64,000 bases of DNA from Pseudoxanthomonas suwonensis (GTDB lineage: Bacteria; Pseudomonadota; Gammaproteobacteria; Xanthomonadales; Xanthomonadaceae): the NCBI RefSeq assembly GCF_010093235.1, contig NZ_PDWP01000013.1:1-64000 (forward strand), in the 5' to 3' direction. This document shows positions 10,567-19,446 of this stretch, piece after piece (positions within the stretch are counted from its first letter, which is position 1; each line of letters opens with the position of its first letter). The position numbers and the translations under genes were made by a program. The notes under the pieces are model-generated. The model was not told where the DNA came from. It made no database searches and saw only the letters and a list, made by a program, of their open reading frames with translations.

Positions 10567-11349
10567 ATGGCGCCCAGTCCCGTTACCGTCCGCGACGCCG
10601 AGGGCGTCCGTACCCTGACCGTCGACCGCCCCGAGCGGCTGAACGCCCTCGATCGCCAGACCCTGGAGGCGCTCGACGCGGAATTCGCCGCGGCCGCCGC
10701 CGATGCCTCGGTGCGCGTGGTGGTCCTCACCGGCGCCGGCCCCAAGGCCTTCGTCGCCGGCGCCGACATCGCCGAGATGAACCAGCTCGATGCGATCGCC
10801 GCGCGCGAGTTCTCCCTGCTGGGCCAGCGCCTGATGCGCCGGATCGAGCGCATGCCCAAGCCGGTGGTCGCGGCCATCAACGGCTACGCCCTCGGTGGCG
10901 GCCTGGAACTGGCGATGGCCTGCCACCTCCGCATCGCCGCCGACAACGCACGCATGGGCCAGCCGGAGATCAACCTCGGCCTGGCGCCCGGCTTCGGCGG
11001 CACCCAGCGCCTGCTGCGCCTGTGTGGTCGCGCCGCGGCGCTGGAACTGTGCCTGCTGGGCACCCCGATCGATGCAGCGCGCGCGCAGGAGCTGGGCCTG
11101 GTGAACCGCGTCGTGCCTGCCGCCGGGCTGCAGGCCGAGGTCGACGCACTGGCGGCGCGCCTGGCCGCGGCCGCGCCCCTGGCGCTGCGCGCCATCCTCG
11201 ACGCGGTGGTGGTCGGCGGCGAATGCCCCATCGAGGAAGGGCTCCAGTTCGAGACCGCGCAGTTCGCCCTGCTGTTCGCCACCGAGGACATGCGCGAGGG
11301 CACCTCCGCCTTCCTCGAGAAGCGCACGCCGCAGTTCCGCAACCGCTGA
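10567..11349 (+). CDS. enoyl-CoA hydratase (crotonase)
   Basis: A 260-residue crotonase. Oxyanion-hole segments FVAGADIAEM near 62-71 and INGYALGGGLELAMACH near 100-116 are present. Both catalytic acids are conserved: Glu in GGLELAM and Glu in QPEINLGLAPGFGGTQRL. It should hydrate trans-2-enoyl-CoA in fatty acid or amino acid breakdown. ATG at 10567 has AGGAG seven bases upstream. It is divergent from the FKBP gene and followed by a short unknown gene. Confidence 0.92.
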   Translation: MAPSPVTVRDAEGVRTLTVDRPERLNALDRQTLEALDAEFAAAAADASVRVVVLTGAGPKAFVAGADIAEMNQLDAIAAREFSLLGQRLMRRIERMPKPVVAAINGYALGGGLELAMACHLRIAADNARMGQPEINLGLAPGFGGTQRLLRLCGRAAALELCLLGTPIDAARAQELGLVNRVVPAAGLQAEVDALAARLAAAAPLALRAILDAVVVGGECPIEEGLQFETAQFALLFATEDMREGTSAFLEKRTPQFRNR

Positions 11350-11355
11350 CCGGCG

Positions 11356-11721
11356 ATGGTTCCCGTGCACGATCCCGCCCGCCTGGCGCAGCGTGAGCGC
11401 ATGCTCGCGCTGCTGGGCGAAGGCGACATCGATGCCGCGCTGCAGGCTGGCCTGATGGACTACGCCGCCTCGCCGGCGGACGCGGACGACGCTGCGCTGC
11501 TGTCGGCCCAGCAACGCCTGCGCGCGGCCTGGGATGCGCGCGACCGCCATCGCGCCCGCGCCGCGCGGCTGGCGCGGATCGCGGCCGAACGCGAGGCGCG
11601 GCGGCGGGCCGTGGCGGCGACGCCGGAGGCACCCGGCGCGGCCGCCGGCCCTGCCCTGCCACCGGCCGCGGCGGCGGCGCTGGCCCGCGCCCGTGCGCGC
11701 GCCGCGGGGCACAAGCCATGA
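11356..11721 (+). CDS. hypothetical protein coupled to nth
   Basis: A 121-residue protein I do not recognise. The first ~55 residues look folded and helical (LAQRERMLALLGEGDIDAAL); the rest is an Arg/Ala-rich helix and a Pro/Ala linker. No signal peptide, membrane segment or cysteine cluster is visible. Its stop overlaps the nth start as ATGA and it starts 7 bp after the crotonase gene, so it is very likely translated. Genus-level conservation between the crotonase gene and nth would support it. Confidence 0.6.
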   Translation: MVPVHDPARLAQRERMLALLGEGDIDAALQAGLMDYAASPADADDAALLSAQQRLRAAWDARDRHRARAARLARIAAEREARRRAVAATPEAPGAAAGPALPPAAAAALARARARAAGHKP

Positions 11722-12470
11722 GCAAGGTGGTACGCAAGCGCGCCAGCGCGGCGAAGCCGGCCGCCAAGCCCGTGGCCCGCAAGGCGGCCGCCAAGCCACG
11801 CATCCGTGCCCGCAGCGGACGGCTGTCGAAGCAGGAAGTACACGAGCTGTTCTCGCGCCTGCGCGAGCTCAACCCGCGCCCGACCACCGAGCTGGAGTAC
11901 AGCACGCCATTCGAACTGCTGGTGGCGGTGGCGCTGTCGGCGCAGGCCACCGACGTGGGCGTCAACAAGGCGACCCGCCGCCTGTTCCCGGTGGCGAACA
12001 CGCCCGCGGCCATTCTGGCCCTGGGCGAGGACGGGCTGAAGCAGTACATCAACACCATCGGCCTGTACAACGCCAAGGCGGCCAACGTCATCGCCACCTG
12101 CCGGATCCTGCTGGAGAAGCACGGGGGCGAGGTGCCACGCGACCGCGAGGCGCTGGAGGCGCTGCCTGGCGTGGGTCGCAAGACCGCCAACGTGGTGCTC
12201 AACACCGCCTTCGGCGAGCCGACCATCGCGGTGGACACGCATATCTTCCGCGTCTCCAACCGGACCGGGCTGGCCCCGGGCAAGGACGTGCGCGCGGTGG
12301 AGGACGCGCTGCTGCGCACGGTGCCGGCGGAATTCATGCAGGACGCGCACCACTGGCTGATCCTGCACGGGCGCTACGTCTGCAAGGCGCGCAGGCCGGA
12401 GTGCCCGAAGTGCGTGATCCGCGACCTCTGCCGCTTTCCGGACAAGACTCCGGGGGACGCCAGGGACTGA
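11718..12470 (+). CDS. nth: endonuclease III (bifunctional DNA glycosylase/AP lyase)
   Basis: Nth removes oxidised pyrimidines and nicks abasic sites in base excision repair. The helix-hairpin-helix LPGVGRKTANVV holds the catalytic Lys, the Asp lies in VDTHIFRVSNR, and the [4Fe-4S] cluster loop is exact: C-x6-C-x2-C-x5-C near residues 223-239. The 250-residue chain is ~35 longer than E. coli Nth (211) because of a Lys/Ala-rich N-terminal tail that could bind DNA non-specifically. A shorter start (for example near SKQEVHELF) is possible but has no better start codon. Confidence 0.95.
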   Translation: MSKVVRKRASAAKPAAKPVARKAAAKPRIRARSGRLSKQEVHELFSRLRELNPRPTTELEYSTPFELLVAVALSAQATDVGVNKATRRLFPVANTPAAILALGEDGLKQYINTIGLYNAKAANVIATCRILLEKHGGEVPRDREALEALPGVGRKTANVVLNTAFGEPTIAVDTHIFRVSNRTGLAPGKDVRAVEDALLRTVPAEFMQDAHHWLILHGRYVCKARRPECPKCVIRDLCRFPDKTPGDARD

Positions 12471-12505
12471 AAAGGCGGAGGCCGCTTCCGCGGCCTTCCT
12501 GCCAA

Positions 12506-12528
12506 CCGGCTCCCGAACCGGGAGCCGG
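12506..12528. terminator. stem-loop between nth and M28 peptidase genes
   Basis: Perfect 9-bp stem CCGGCTCCC/GGGAGCCGG with a 5-nt loop; a second, weaker GGCCGC hairpin lies at about 12479-12497. Both genes converge here. Confidence 0.5.
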
Positions 12529-12548
12529 CATCCGGCCCGGACGTGCGC

Positions 12549-14162
12549 CTACTCGTCGCGGTCCCGGAACGGCTTGCGCGGGAAGCGCTCCTCGCGCGTC
12601 GCCGCGTGCCAGGCGAACGAGGCGATGATCGCCGCGGCCTGCTTGAGGTCGTCCGGCACCACGTGGTCGTAGGTGTCCAGGTGGGTGTGGTGGACGTGGG
12701 CGAAGTAGTCCGCCGGGTCCTGCACGAACTGGAAACCGGGCAGGCCCACCCGGTCGAACGGGATGTGGTCGGTGCTGCCGGTGTTGCGCGTGCTGACGAT
12801 CTCCGCGTCCAGGTCGTTGAACGGCTCCAGCCAGGCCTTGAAGATCGGCACCGCGGCATGGTTTTCCTGCGCGTAGATCCCGCGGATGCGCCCGGTGCCG
12901 TTGTCGAAGTTGAAATAGGCCGCGAAACGCTCGTAGTCGCGCCGGCGCTGCAGCGGTCCGGTGCCGCGCTGGTACGCGCGCGGCAACGCCTTCTGCTCCG
13001 GATCGGTCGGTTCGGGCCAGTCCGCCAAGTGCCTGGCGACGTAGCCCGAGGAGCCGTGCAGGCCCTGTTCCTCGCCGCCCCACAGCGCCAGCCGGATGGT
13101 GCGCTTCGGCCGGGCGCCGACCGCCTTGAGGATGCGCATGGCCTCCATCATCACCACCACGCCGGCGCCGTTGTCGCTGGCGCCGGTGCCGGTGTGCCAG
13201 GAATCGAGGTGGGCGCCGATGAGCACCACCTCGCCGGCCTTCCCGGAGCCCGGCAGGTCGGCGAACACGTTGGTCGCCGGCAGGTCCTCCTCGCTGGTGA
13301 AACCCGCGTCGACGTCGATGCGCAGGCGCACGTCCTGCCCGCGGTCGACGGCCCGTACCAGCTGGTTGTAGTGCTCGGCCGCCACCACCAGCGCGGTCAC
13401 GCCGACCGGCTCGCCCGCCTTGCGCGAGCCGCCACCGGTGACGCGGAGGATGCCGTTGTCGCGGGAGCTGACCGACAGCGTCGCCAGCGCCCCTTCCTGC
13501 TCGAGGAAGGCATTGAGCTCGCGCTCGAAGGCCTGGCGCTTGCGGTATGCCTCCACCCGCTTGTCGTGGGCATCGGGCTCGGCGTCCTCCGGCACCGGGA
13601 ACGTCCGCAGCTCGCCCAGGTCCTCGTCCGAATGACGGCGGAAGCCGGGCTTGTCGGAAGGCTTGTACGGGCGCACGTCGTCGAGCAGCACGATCTTCCC
13701 GCGCAGCTTGCCCTTCTGCTTCTCCAGGTCCTCGCGGTCCTTGAGCGTGGCCTTTACCACCTCGCCCTCGACGGGGCCGCCGGTGCCGGGGGTCCATGCC
13801 TTCGGCGCGGCATGGACGGGCATGGCGCGGGGCGAGAGCAGCTCGACGCGCGAGGCGCGGTATTCCCAGCCGCGGCCGAACGCCGGGTCGTACACCTCCT
13901 CGTGCACGTTCGCCAGGCCGTAGCCCTGCAACCGGGTCCGCGCCCAGGCGGTCGAACGCGCGTAGGCGGGGGAGTTGGTCAGGCGCGGACCAATCGTTTC
14001 GGTCAACTCCTTGAGGCTCGCCGCCACCTGCGACCGCGCGAACGCCTCCTGGCGGATCCTCGCGACCATGTCCAGGTCCACCTGCTCCGCGGCGCCTGCA
14101 ACCGCCGTCCCCGAAACCCATGCCAACCCCGCCAGCACCACCCCACGCCAGACACCTGCCAC
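12549..14162 (-). CDS. exported M28-family zinc metallopeptidase
   Basis: A secreted aminopeptidase/carboxypeptidase-type M28 enzyme of 537 residues. After a Sec signal (about 1-23), residues 25-240 contain a PA-type insert and residues 280-520 the catalytic domain. Zinc ligands and catalytic residues are visible: H and D in IGAHLDSWHTGTGASDNGAG, the Glu pair in GGEEQGLHGS, and His in STDHIPFD. I chose the GTG at 14162 because AGGGGAAA lies just upstream and it gives a clean signal peptide; ATGs at 14228 and 14255 would add 22 to 31 residues. It acts in the periplasm or outside the cell on peptides. Confidence 0.85.
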   Translation of the reverse strand: MAGVWRGVVLAGLAWVSGTAVAGAAEQVDLDMVARIRQEAFARSQVAASLKELTETIGPRLTNSPAYARSTAWARTRLQGYGLANVHEEVYDPAFGRGWEYRASRVELLSPRAMPVHAAPKAWTPGTGGPVEGEVVKATLKDREDLEKQKGKLRGKIVLLDDVRPYKPSDKPGFRRHSDEDLGELRTFPVPEDAEPDAHDKRVEAYRKRQAFERELNAFLEQEGALATLSVSSRDNGILRVTGGGSRKAGEPVGVTALVVAAEHYNQLVRAVDRGQDVRLRIDVDAGFTSEEDLPATNVFADLPGSGKAGEVVLIGAHLDSWHTGTGASDNGAGVVVMMEAMRILKAVGARPKRTIRLALWGGEEQGLHGSSGYVARHLADWPEPTDPEQKALPRAYQRGTGPLQRRRDYERFAAYFNFDNGTGRIRGIYAQENHAAVPIFKAWLEPFNDLDAEIVSTRNTGSTDHIPFDRVGLPGFQFVQDPADYFAHVHHTHLDTYDHVVPDDLKQAAAIIASFAWHAATREERFPRKPFRDRDE

Positions 14163-14292
14163 TTCGTCTTTCCCCTTGCCAGGAACGAACCACCCCGCGA
14201 CGACCTCGGCGGTCGCCACGGGACTCATGAGAAAGGCCGCCCCTGCCCACCGCATCCGCGGCCGAGCCTGCGACGGCCTGTCCCTATCCTAA

Positions 14293-14325
14293 GCGCAGGC
14301 GCGCCCTGGCCGCGCGCGCCTGCGC
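14293..14325 (-). terminator. terminator of the RND efflux operon
   Basis: Perfect 12-bp stem (14293-14304 with 14314-14325), 9-nt loop, 37 bp beyond the pump stop codon. No T-run. On the same strand TAGGAT at 14291-14286 could be a -10 for the M28 gene. Confidence 0.45.
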
Positions 14326-14361
14326 CGCGTGGGTGCCACGCGGACCCTGCGGCGCTGGTCG

Positions 14362-17300
14362 TCAGCCAGCCGTTTCCGCCTGGCGCGGGTGGCTGGAGCG
14401 GTGGCGGAAGCGCCGCGCCAACCACTCCCCCAGGTCGTCGATCACGGTGTATGCGGCGGGGATCACGACCAGGCTCAGCAGGGTCGAGGTGATCAGGCCG
14501 CCGATCACCGCGATGGCCATCGGCGCGCGGAAGCTGGAATCGCCCGACAGGCCCAGCGCGATCGGCATCATGCCCGCGCCCATCGCCAGGGTGGTCATGA
14601 TGATCGGCCGGGCGCGCTTGCGGCAGGCGTCGACCAGCGCGTCGTGCTGGCTCATGCCCTGCTCGTCCTCGGCGATCACCGCGTAGTCCACCAGCAGGAT
14701 CGAGTTCTTGGTGGCGATGCCGATCAGCATCAGCAGCCCGATGAGCGCCGGCAGCGACAGCATGTTCTGGGTCAGCAGCAGCGCACCGAACGCGCCGCCG
14801 GCGCACAGCGGCACCGCCACGAGGATGGTCAGCGGCATCAGCGCATGGTTGAACAGCAGCAGCAGGACCATGTAGATGCAGACGATGCCGGCGACCATCG
14901 CCAGCAGGAAGCCGACGAACAGCTCGACGAACACCTCCGCGTCTCCGGCGTTGAGGAACTCCACGCCCGGCGGCAGGTTGCGCACGCTTGGCAGCGACTG
15001 CACCTCTTCCATCACCTCGCCCAGCGGCCGCCCGCTCAGTTCCGCGGTCAGGGTGACGTTGCGCTGGCGCTGGTAGCGCGAGACCGGGGTCGGGCCGCTG
15101 CCCATGCCGATCTCGGCCCCCGCGGCCAGCGGCACCGGGCCATTGCGCCCGTTCACCCGCAGCTGTCCGAGCAGCGAAGGATTGTCCAGCGCCGACTCGG
15201 CGAAGCCCACCCGGATCGGGATCTGGCGGTCCGGCAGGTTGAGCTTGGCCATGCGCTGGACGTAGTCGCCCGAGGTGGCGATGCGGGCGGCCTCGGCGAT
15301 GTCGGCGGTGGACACGCCCAGGTCGGCGGCGCGCGCCGGGGCGGGCGCGATCCGGATCTCCGGGCGCAGCAGCGAGGCCGAGGAGGTGATGCTGCCCAGG
15401 CCGGGGATGCCGCGCAGCTCGCGCTCCAGCGCCAGCGCGGTTTCGTTGAGCTGGCGCGGATCGTCGCCCGCCAGCACCAGCTGCATCACGTTGCCCGGTT
15501 CGGAGCTGATGTAGCTCACGCGCACGCCCGGCAGGACCGACAGGCGCCGGCGCACCTCGCGCTCCAGCGCGGTCTGGTCGCGCCCGCGCTCCTCCGCCTT
15601 GCCCCAGTCCAGCACCAGGGTGGCCTTGCGCGCCTCGCCCACCGGCGGCGCCGAAGGGTCGCCCAGGTCCAGGACGCTGCCCACCGTGGTGTAGACCTGC
15701 TTGAGCTCGGGCATGTCGGCCAGCATGTGGCGGGCACGCTCCGCCACCGCCACGGTCTGCTCCAGCCGCGTGCCCGGCGGCAGTTCCAGGCTCAGGTTGC
15801 TGCGCCCGAGGTCCGAGACCGGGATGAAGGTCGCGGGGATCAGCGGCACCAGGGCCAGCGAGGCGACGAACAGGCCGGTGGCGATCCACAGCGTGCGTGC
15901 GCGGTGGCGCAGGGCTGCGTCCACCCAGCCCAGGTACCAGCGCATCAACCGCGAATCCCGCTCCTCCCTGCCGTGCGGCTTGAGCAGGTAGGCGGCCATC
16001 ATCGGCGTGAGCAGGCGCGCCACCAGCAGCGAGAACAGCACCGCGGTCGCCGCGGTCCAGCCGAATTCGCGGAAGAACTTGCCGGCGACGCCGGGCATGA
16101 ACGCCACCGGCACGAACACCGCCGCCAGGGTCAGGGAGGTGGCGATCACCGCGTTGCCGATCTCCCCGGCGGCCTCGCGGGCGGCCTCGAGCGGGGTCTT
16201 GCCCATGCGCAGGTGGCGGACGATGTTCTCGATCTCCACGATCGCATCGTCCACCAGGATACCGACCACCACCGCCAGCGCCAGCAGGGTGATCATGTTG
16301 AGGCTGAAGCCCAGCCAGTGCATCACCGCGAAGGTCGGCACGATCGACAGCGGCAGCGCCACCGCCGAGACCCAGGTCGCGCGCCAGTCGCGCAGGAACA
16401 GCCACACCACCACCAGCGCCAGCAGCGCGCCTTCCCACAGCATCGTCATCGACGAGTCGTATGAACGGTGGGTCTCGTCGATGGCGGTGGTGACCAGGCG
16501 GAAGTCGATGCCGGGATGGTTGGCCTTGAGCTGCTCCAGCGCCGCCTGCACCCCGGCCTCCACCTCGACCTCGCTGGAGCCACGGGTCCGGGACATGGAG
16601 AAGGCGACCACCGGCTTGCCGTCCAGCAGGGCGGCCTCGGCCGGATCGGCGGCGGCGTCGCTGACCCGCGCCAGCGCCGACAGCCGCACCGCGCGCCCGT
16701 CGGGCAGGCTGATGCTGTAGTCCTCCAGCTCGCGCGCATCGGCCACCGTGCCGATGGTGCGGATCACCTGCTCGCCGCCGGCCTGCAGGGCGCGGCCGCC
16801 CGCGCGCTCGACCTGGATCTTCGCCAGCTGCGAGGACACATCGCCGGCGGTGACGCCGAAGGCCTGCAGCGCATCGGGATCCAGGTCCACGCGCACCTGG
16901 CGCTCCACGCCACCCACGCGCGTGACCTCGGCCACGCCGGGCACGCCGTACATGGCGCGGGTGACCTCGCGGTCGACGAACCAGCTGGCCTCGTCCTGGC
17001 TCATCCGCGGCGCGACCAGCGCATAGGTCATCAGCGCGCCGCCGATGTCCACCTTGGAGACCACCGGTTCCTGGATGTCCTGGGGCAGGTCGGTGCGGAC
17101 GCGGGTGACCGCGTCACGGACGTCGTCCAGCGCGGTGGCCAGGTCCACCTCGAGCTGGAACTCGACCATGGTGGTGCTCACGCCCTCGTTGACCGAGGAC
17201 ATGATCCGCTTGACGTTGGGGATCGTGGCCACCGAGTCCTCGATCCTGCGGGTGACCTCGGCCTCCAGCTGGGTCGGGGAGGCCCCGGGCAGCACCACGG

Positions 17301-17442
17301 TGACCGTGGTCATCGGAAAGGCGATGTCGGGAAAGCGCGCCACCGGCAGCCTGTGGAAGCCCCACAGGCCGGCCACGCACAGCACGAAGAACACCATCAC
17401 CGCCGGCAGCGGCCGGCGGATGGCCCAGGCGGAGATGTTCAT
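14362..17442 (-). CDS. RND efflux pump, AcrB/HAE1-like inner membrane transporter
   Basis: A 1026-residue RND transporter driven by proton influx. The N-terminal membrane helix starts at residue 10 (RPLPAVMVFFVLCVAGLWGF), followed by the first periplasmic porter region with LPGASPTQLEAEVTRRIE, the central membrane bundle containing the proton-relay pair in ILVDDAIVEIEN, a second large periplasmic loop and the C-terminal bundle with IGIATKNSILLVDYA (the relay Lys). Length fits the family. The ATG overlaps the stop of the membrane-fusion gene as ATGA. With that gene and tetR it forms an efflux operon; no outer membrane channel gene lies nearby, so a shared TolC-type channel is likely. Confidence 0.93.
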   Translation of the reverse strand: MNISAWAIRRPLPAVMVFFVLCVAGLWGFHRLPVARFPDIAFPMTTVTVVLPGASPTQLEAEVTRRIEDSVATIPNVKRIMSSVNEGVSTTMVEFQLEVDLATALDDVRDAVTRVRTDLPQDIQEPVVSKVDIGGALMTYALVAPRMSQDEASWFVDREVTRAMYGVPGVAEVTRVGGVERQVRVDLDPDALQAFGVTAGDVSSQLAKIQVERAGGRALQAGGEQVIRTIGTVADARELEDYSISLPDGRAVRLSALARVSDAAADPAEAALLDGKPVVAFSMSRTRGSSEVEVEAGVQAALEQLKANHPGIDFRLVTTAIDETHRSYDSSMTMLWEGALLALVVVWLFLRDWRATWVSAVALPLSIVPTFAVMHWLGFSLNMITLLALAVVVGILVDDAIVEIENIVRHLRMGKTPLEAAREAAGEIGNAVIATSLTLAAVFVPVAFMPGVAGKFFREFGWTAATAVLFSLLVARLLTPMMAAYLLKPHGREERDSRLMRWYLGWVDAALRHRARTLWIATGLFVASLALVPLIPATFIPVSDLGRSNLSLELPPGTRLEQTVAVAERARHMLADMPELKQVYTTVGSVLDLGDPSAPPVGEARKATLVLDWGKAEERGRDQTALEREVRRRLSVLPGVRVSYISSEPGNVMQLVLAGDDPRQLNETALALERELRGIPGLGSITSSASLLRPEIRIAPAPARAADLGVSTADIAEAARIATSGDYVQRMAKLNLPDRQIPIRVGFAESALDNPSLLGQLRVNGRNGPVPLAAGAEIGMGSGPTPVSRYQRQRNVTLTAELSGRPLGEVMEEVQSLPSVRNLPPGVEFLNAGDAEVFVELFVGFLLAMVAGIVCIYMVLLLLFNHALMPLTILVAVPLCAGGAFGALLLTQNMLSLPALIGLLMLIGIATKNSILLVDYAVIAEDEQGMSQHDALVDACRKRARPIIMTTLAMGAGMMPIALGLSGDSSFRAPMAIAVIGGLITSTLLSLVVIPAAYTVIDDLGEWLARRFRHRSSHPRQAETAG

Positions 17443-18530
17443 GGCGCGCCGGCCTCCGTGTCCGTGTCCGCGACCACGCGCACGCGGTCGCCCTCGCCAA
17501 GGAAACCGGCGCCCTTCACCACCACCTGGCGGCCAGGTTCGAGTCCTTCGACGATCTCGATCCGCCCCGCCTCGGCCAGGCCGGTGCGCACGCGCCGCCG
17601 CTGCACCACCTGGCCATCGTCGAGCACAAACACGTAGGCGTGGCCGTCGCGCTGGACCACCGCCTCGCTGGGCAGCATGAGCGCCTGGCCTGAGCCGGTG
17701 ACGATGCGCCCTTCCAGGTAGACGCCGGCCTTCAACGGACCGGGCTCGGGCAGGTCGACGTAAAGCGTGCCAGTGCGTGACTCCGCGTCCACGCCGGGAC
17801 TGACCGCGCGCACGCGGCCGCTGATGGTGCTGCCCTGGTAGGCCAGCTCCACCGGGTTGCCGACCTCGACCAGGGCCAGCTGCCGTTCGGGCAGTTCCGC
17901 GCGCCATTCGAGCCGGCCGTCGCGGATCAGGCGCAGCAGCTCGGTGCCGGCGGCGACCACCTGGCCCGGCTGCACCATCCGCCTGGAGACGACGCCGTCG
18001 GCCGGCGCACGCAGCTCGGCGAAGTCGCGTTGCAGCTGCGCCGCGTCGCGCCGCGCACGGGCGGTGGCCAGCTGCGCCTCGGCCTGGATGCGCAGCGCGC
18101 GCAACTCGTCGAGCTGGCTGGCACTGATGAGCTGTCGCGCGGCGAGGGTCTCGGCACGACTGTAGTTGGCGCGCGCCAGGGCGAGCGCGGCCTCGGCCTC
18201 CTGCATCGACGCACGCGCCTGGGCCAGTTCGCTGTCCAGGGTGCGGTGGTCCAGGGTCAACAGCACCTGGCCGGCACGCACCTGCTGCCCCACGTCCACG
18301 TTGAGCGCGGTGACGCGCAGTCCGTTGAGCTCGACGCCCAGCTGCATCTCCTCGTAGGCGGCCACCGGACCGGAGACGCGCAGGCTGCGCGCGACCTGCT
18401 GCAGGCGCGGCGCCTCCGCCGTCACCGCAGGCGGTTGCGCGGCCTCCTCCGTTGCCTCGCCGCCGCCGCCGGCCAGCACTGCCAGCAGCGCCATCGCCAG
18501 CACGGGCTGGCGCCGGATCCTCGCTTTCAT
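17439..18530 (-). CDS. RND membrane-fusion protein (periplasmic adaptor)
   Basis: The adaptor that links the pump to an outer-membrane channel. It has 363 residues: N-terminal hydrophobic segment (about 8-22), barrel-sandwich halves (VTALNVDVGQQVRAGQVLLTLD and LRAPADGVVSRRMVQPGQVV), an alpha-hairpin coiled coil between them (about 90-165), then beta-barrel and membrane-proximal domains. The family usually has a lipoprotein signal ending LAGC; here it reads LAGGGGE with no cysteine, so the protein may stay anchored by its hydrophobic segment or be released by signal peptidase I. ATG at 18530 is preceded by GGAG. Confidence 0.9.
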   Translation of the reverse strand: MKARIRRQPVLAMALLAVLAGGGGEATEEAAQPPAVTAEAPRLQQVARSLRVSGPVAAYEEMQLGVELNGLRVTALNVDVGQQVRAGQVLLTLDHRTLDSELAQARASMQEAEAALALARANYSRAETLAARQLISASQLDELRALRIQAEAQLATARARRDAAQLQRDFAELRAPADGVVSRRMVQPGQVVAAGTELLRLIRDGRLEWRAELPERQLALVEVGNPVELAYQGSTISGRVRAVSPGVDAESRTGTLYVDLPEPGPLKAGVYLEGRIVTGSGQALMLPSEAVVQRDGHAYVFVLDDGQVVQRRRVRTGLAEAGRIEIVEGLEPGRQVVVKGAGFLGEGDRVRVVADTDTEAGAP

Positions 18531-18659
18531 GGGAACTCCAGTCACGATCGCAGACCGCGCCCTGGACACGGGCACGGCTCGGGTTGCGGTGGGAACGACT
18601 TCAGGAGCGGGAGGCGCGCGGCGCCAGGTCGGGCGGACGCCATTGCACGATGGCAGGCA

Positions 18660-19301
18660 TCACCGCTTCCTCCCCCGGCCGGCCGCCACGCGCCGCTCGA
18701 CACCGTCCAGCAGCAGCTCCAGGCCTTCCCTGAAACGCGCGTCGAAGTCTGGCTCCAGCAACGCATCGCGCGCATCGCGCAGGCAGGGACAGCCGTCCTC
18801 GACCGCATCGGTGAACGCCTGCTTCAGCAGCGCGACCTGGTCCGGATCGGTAGGCAGGGCCTGCTCCTCGATCACGAAGCCAAGCACGTAGTGCATGACG
18901 TGCAGGCCGGCGGTGGCCGCGAACTCCGGCTCCGCGCCGGCGTCGCGGAAGGCCTGGACCAGGGCCTCGGTCGTGCGCAGCACGTTCCTGCTCACGGCGA
19001 AGGTGCCGGCGTACACGCGTGCGCCGTCGCGCCGCGACTTGAAGGCCTGGCGCAGCTCGGCGCCGATCCGGTGCACGGTTTCGCGCCAGGGGGCACCGGT
19101 GGGAATGTCCCGGGCCACGCCTTCCAGCAGTGCCTCGGACATCGCGTCCAGCAGGTCGCGCTTGTCGCGGAAGTGCCAGTACAGCGATGGCGCGCGCACC
19201 CCGACCGCGCAGGCCAGCTTGCGCAGGGTCATGCCGTCCAGGCCTTCCTCGTCCAGGAGGCGGAAGGCGGTTTCGATGATCTTGTCGCGCTGCAGGGCCA
19301 T
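18660..19301 (-). CDS. TetR-family repressor of the efflux operon
   Basis: A 213-residue TetR/AcrR regulator. The helix-turn-helix lies in residues 5-50 (IIETAFRLLDEEGLDGMTLRKLA, then VGVRAPSLYWHFRDKRDLLDAM), and the ligand-binding domain follows, resembling the TetR C-terminal class (WRETVHRIGAELRQAF). It is the first gene of the tetR-adaptor-pump set and sits right behind two palindromic operators. A drug or toxic metabolite should relieve repression; the ligand is unknown. The ATG at 19301 rather than 19319 is chosen because the longer form overlaps an operator. Confidence 0.9.
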   Translation of the reverse strand: MALQRDKIIETAFRLLDEEGLDGMTLRKLACAVGVRAPSLYWHFRDKRDLLDAMSEALLEGVARDIPTGAPWRETVHRIGAELRQAFKSRRDGARVYAGTFAVSRNVLRTTEALVQAFRDAGAEPEFAATAGLHVMHYVLGFVIEEQALPTDPDQVALLKQAFTDAVEDGCPCLRDARDALLEPDFDARFREGLELLLDGVERRVAAGRGRKR

Positions 19302-19310
19302 GGCAGGCTC

Positions 19311-19347
19311 GCCTAACACCGTTAGGCCAAGAAGCTAACAGTGTTAG
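19311..19347. promoter_or_regulatory. tandem TetR-type operators
   Basis: Two palindromes: GCCTAAC-ACC-GTTAGGC (19311-19327, 7-bp arms) and CTAACAGTGTTAG (19335-19347). Both share TAAC-N3-GTTA and their centres are 22 bp apart, about two helical turns, so two dimers could bind one face. They lie 9 to 46 bp upstream of the tetR start. Confidence 0.7.
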
Positions 19348-19403
19348 GCAGGGGCATGCAAGCCCCCTGATCGCCGCCGGTTTTCCGGCCTCAGGAACGA
19401 CGG

Positions 19404-19424
19404 ACGCCCCGCATTGCGGGGCGT
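19404..19424 (-). terminator. terminator of the phosphate porin gene
   Basis: Perfect 9-bp stem ACGCCCCGC/GCGGGGCGT with loop ATT (minus strand AAT), 22 bp past the porin stop. No long T-run. Confidence 0.55.
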
Positions 19425-19446
19425 CGCGTCGGGACGGACTGCCGGG

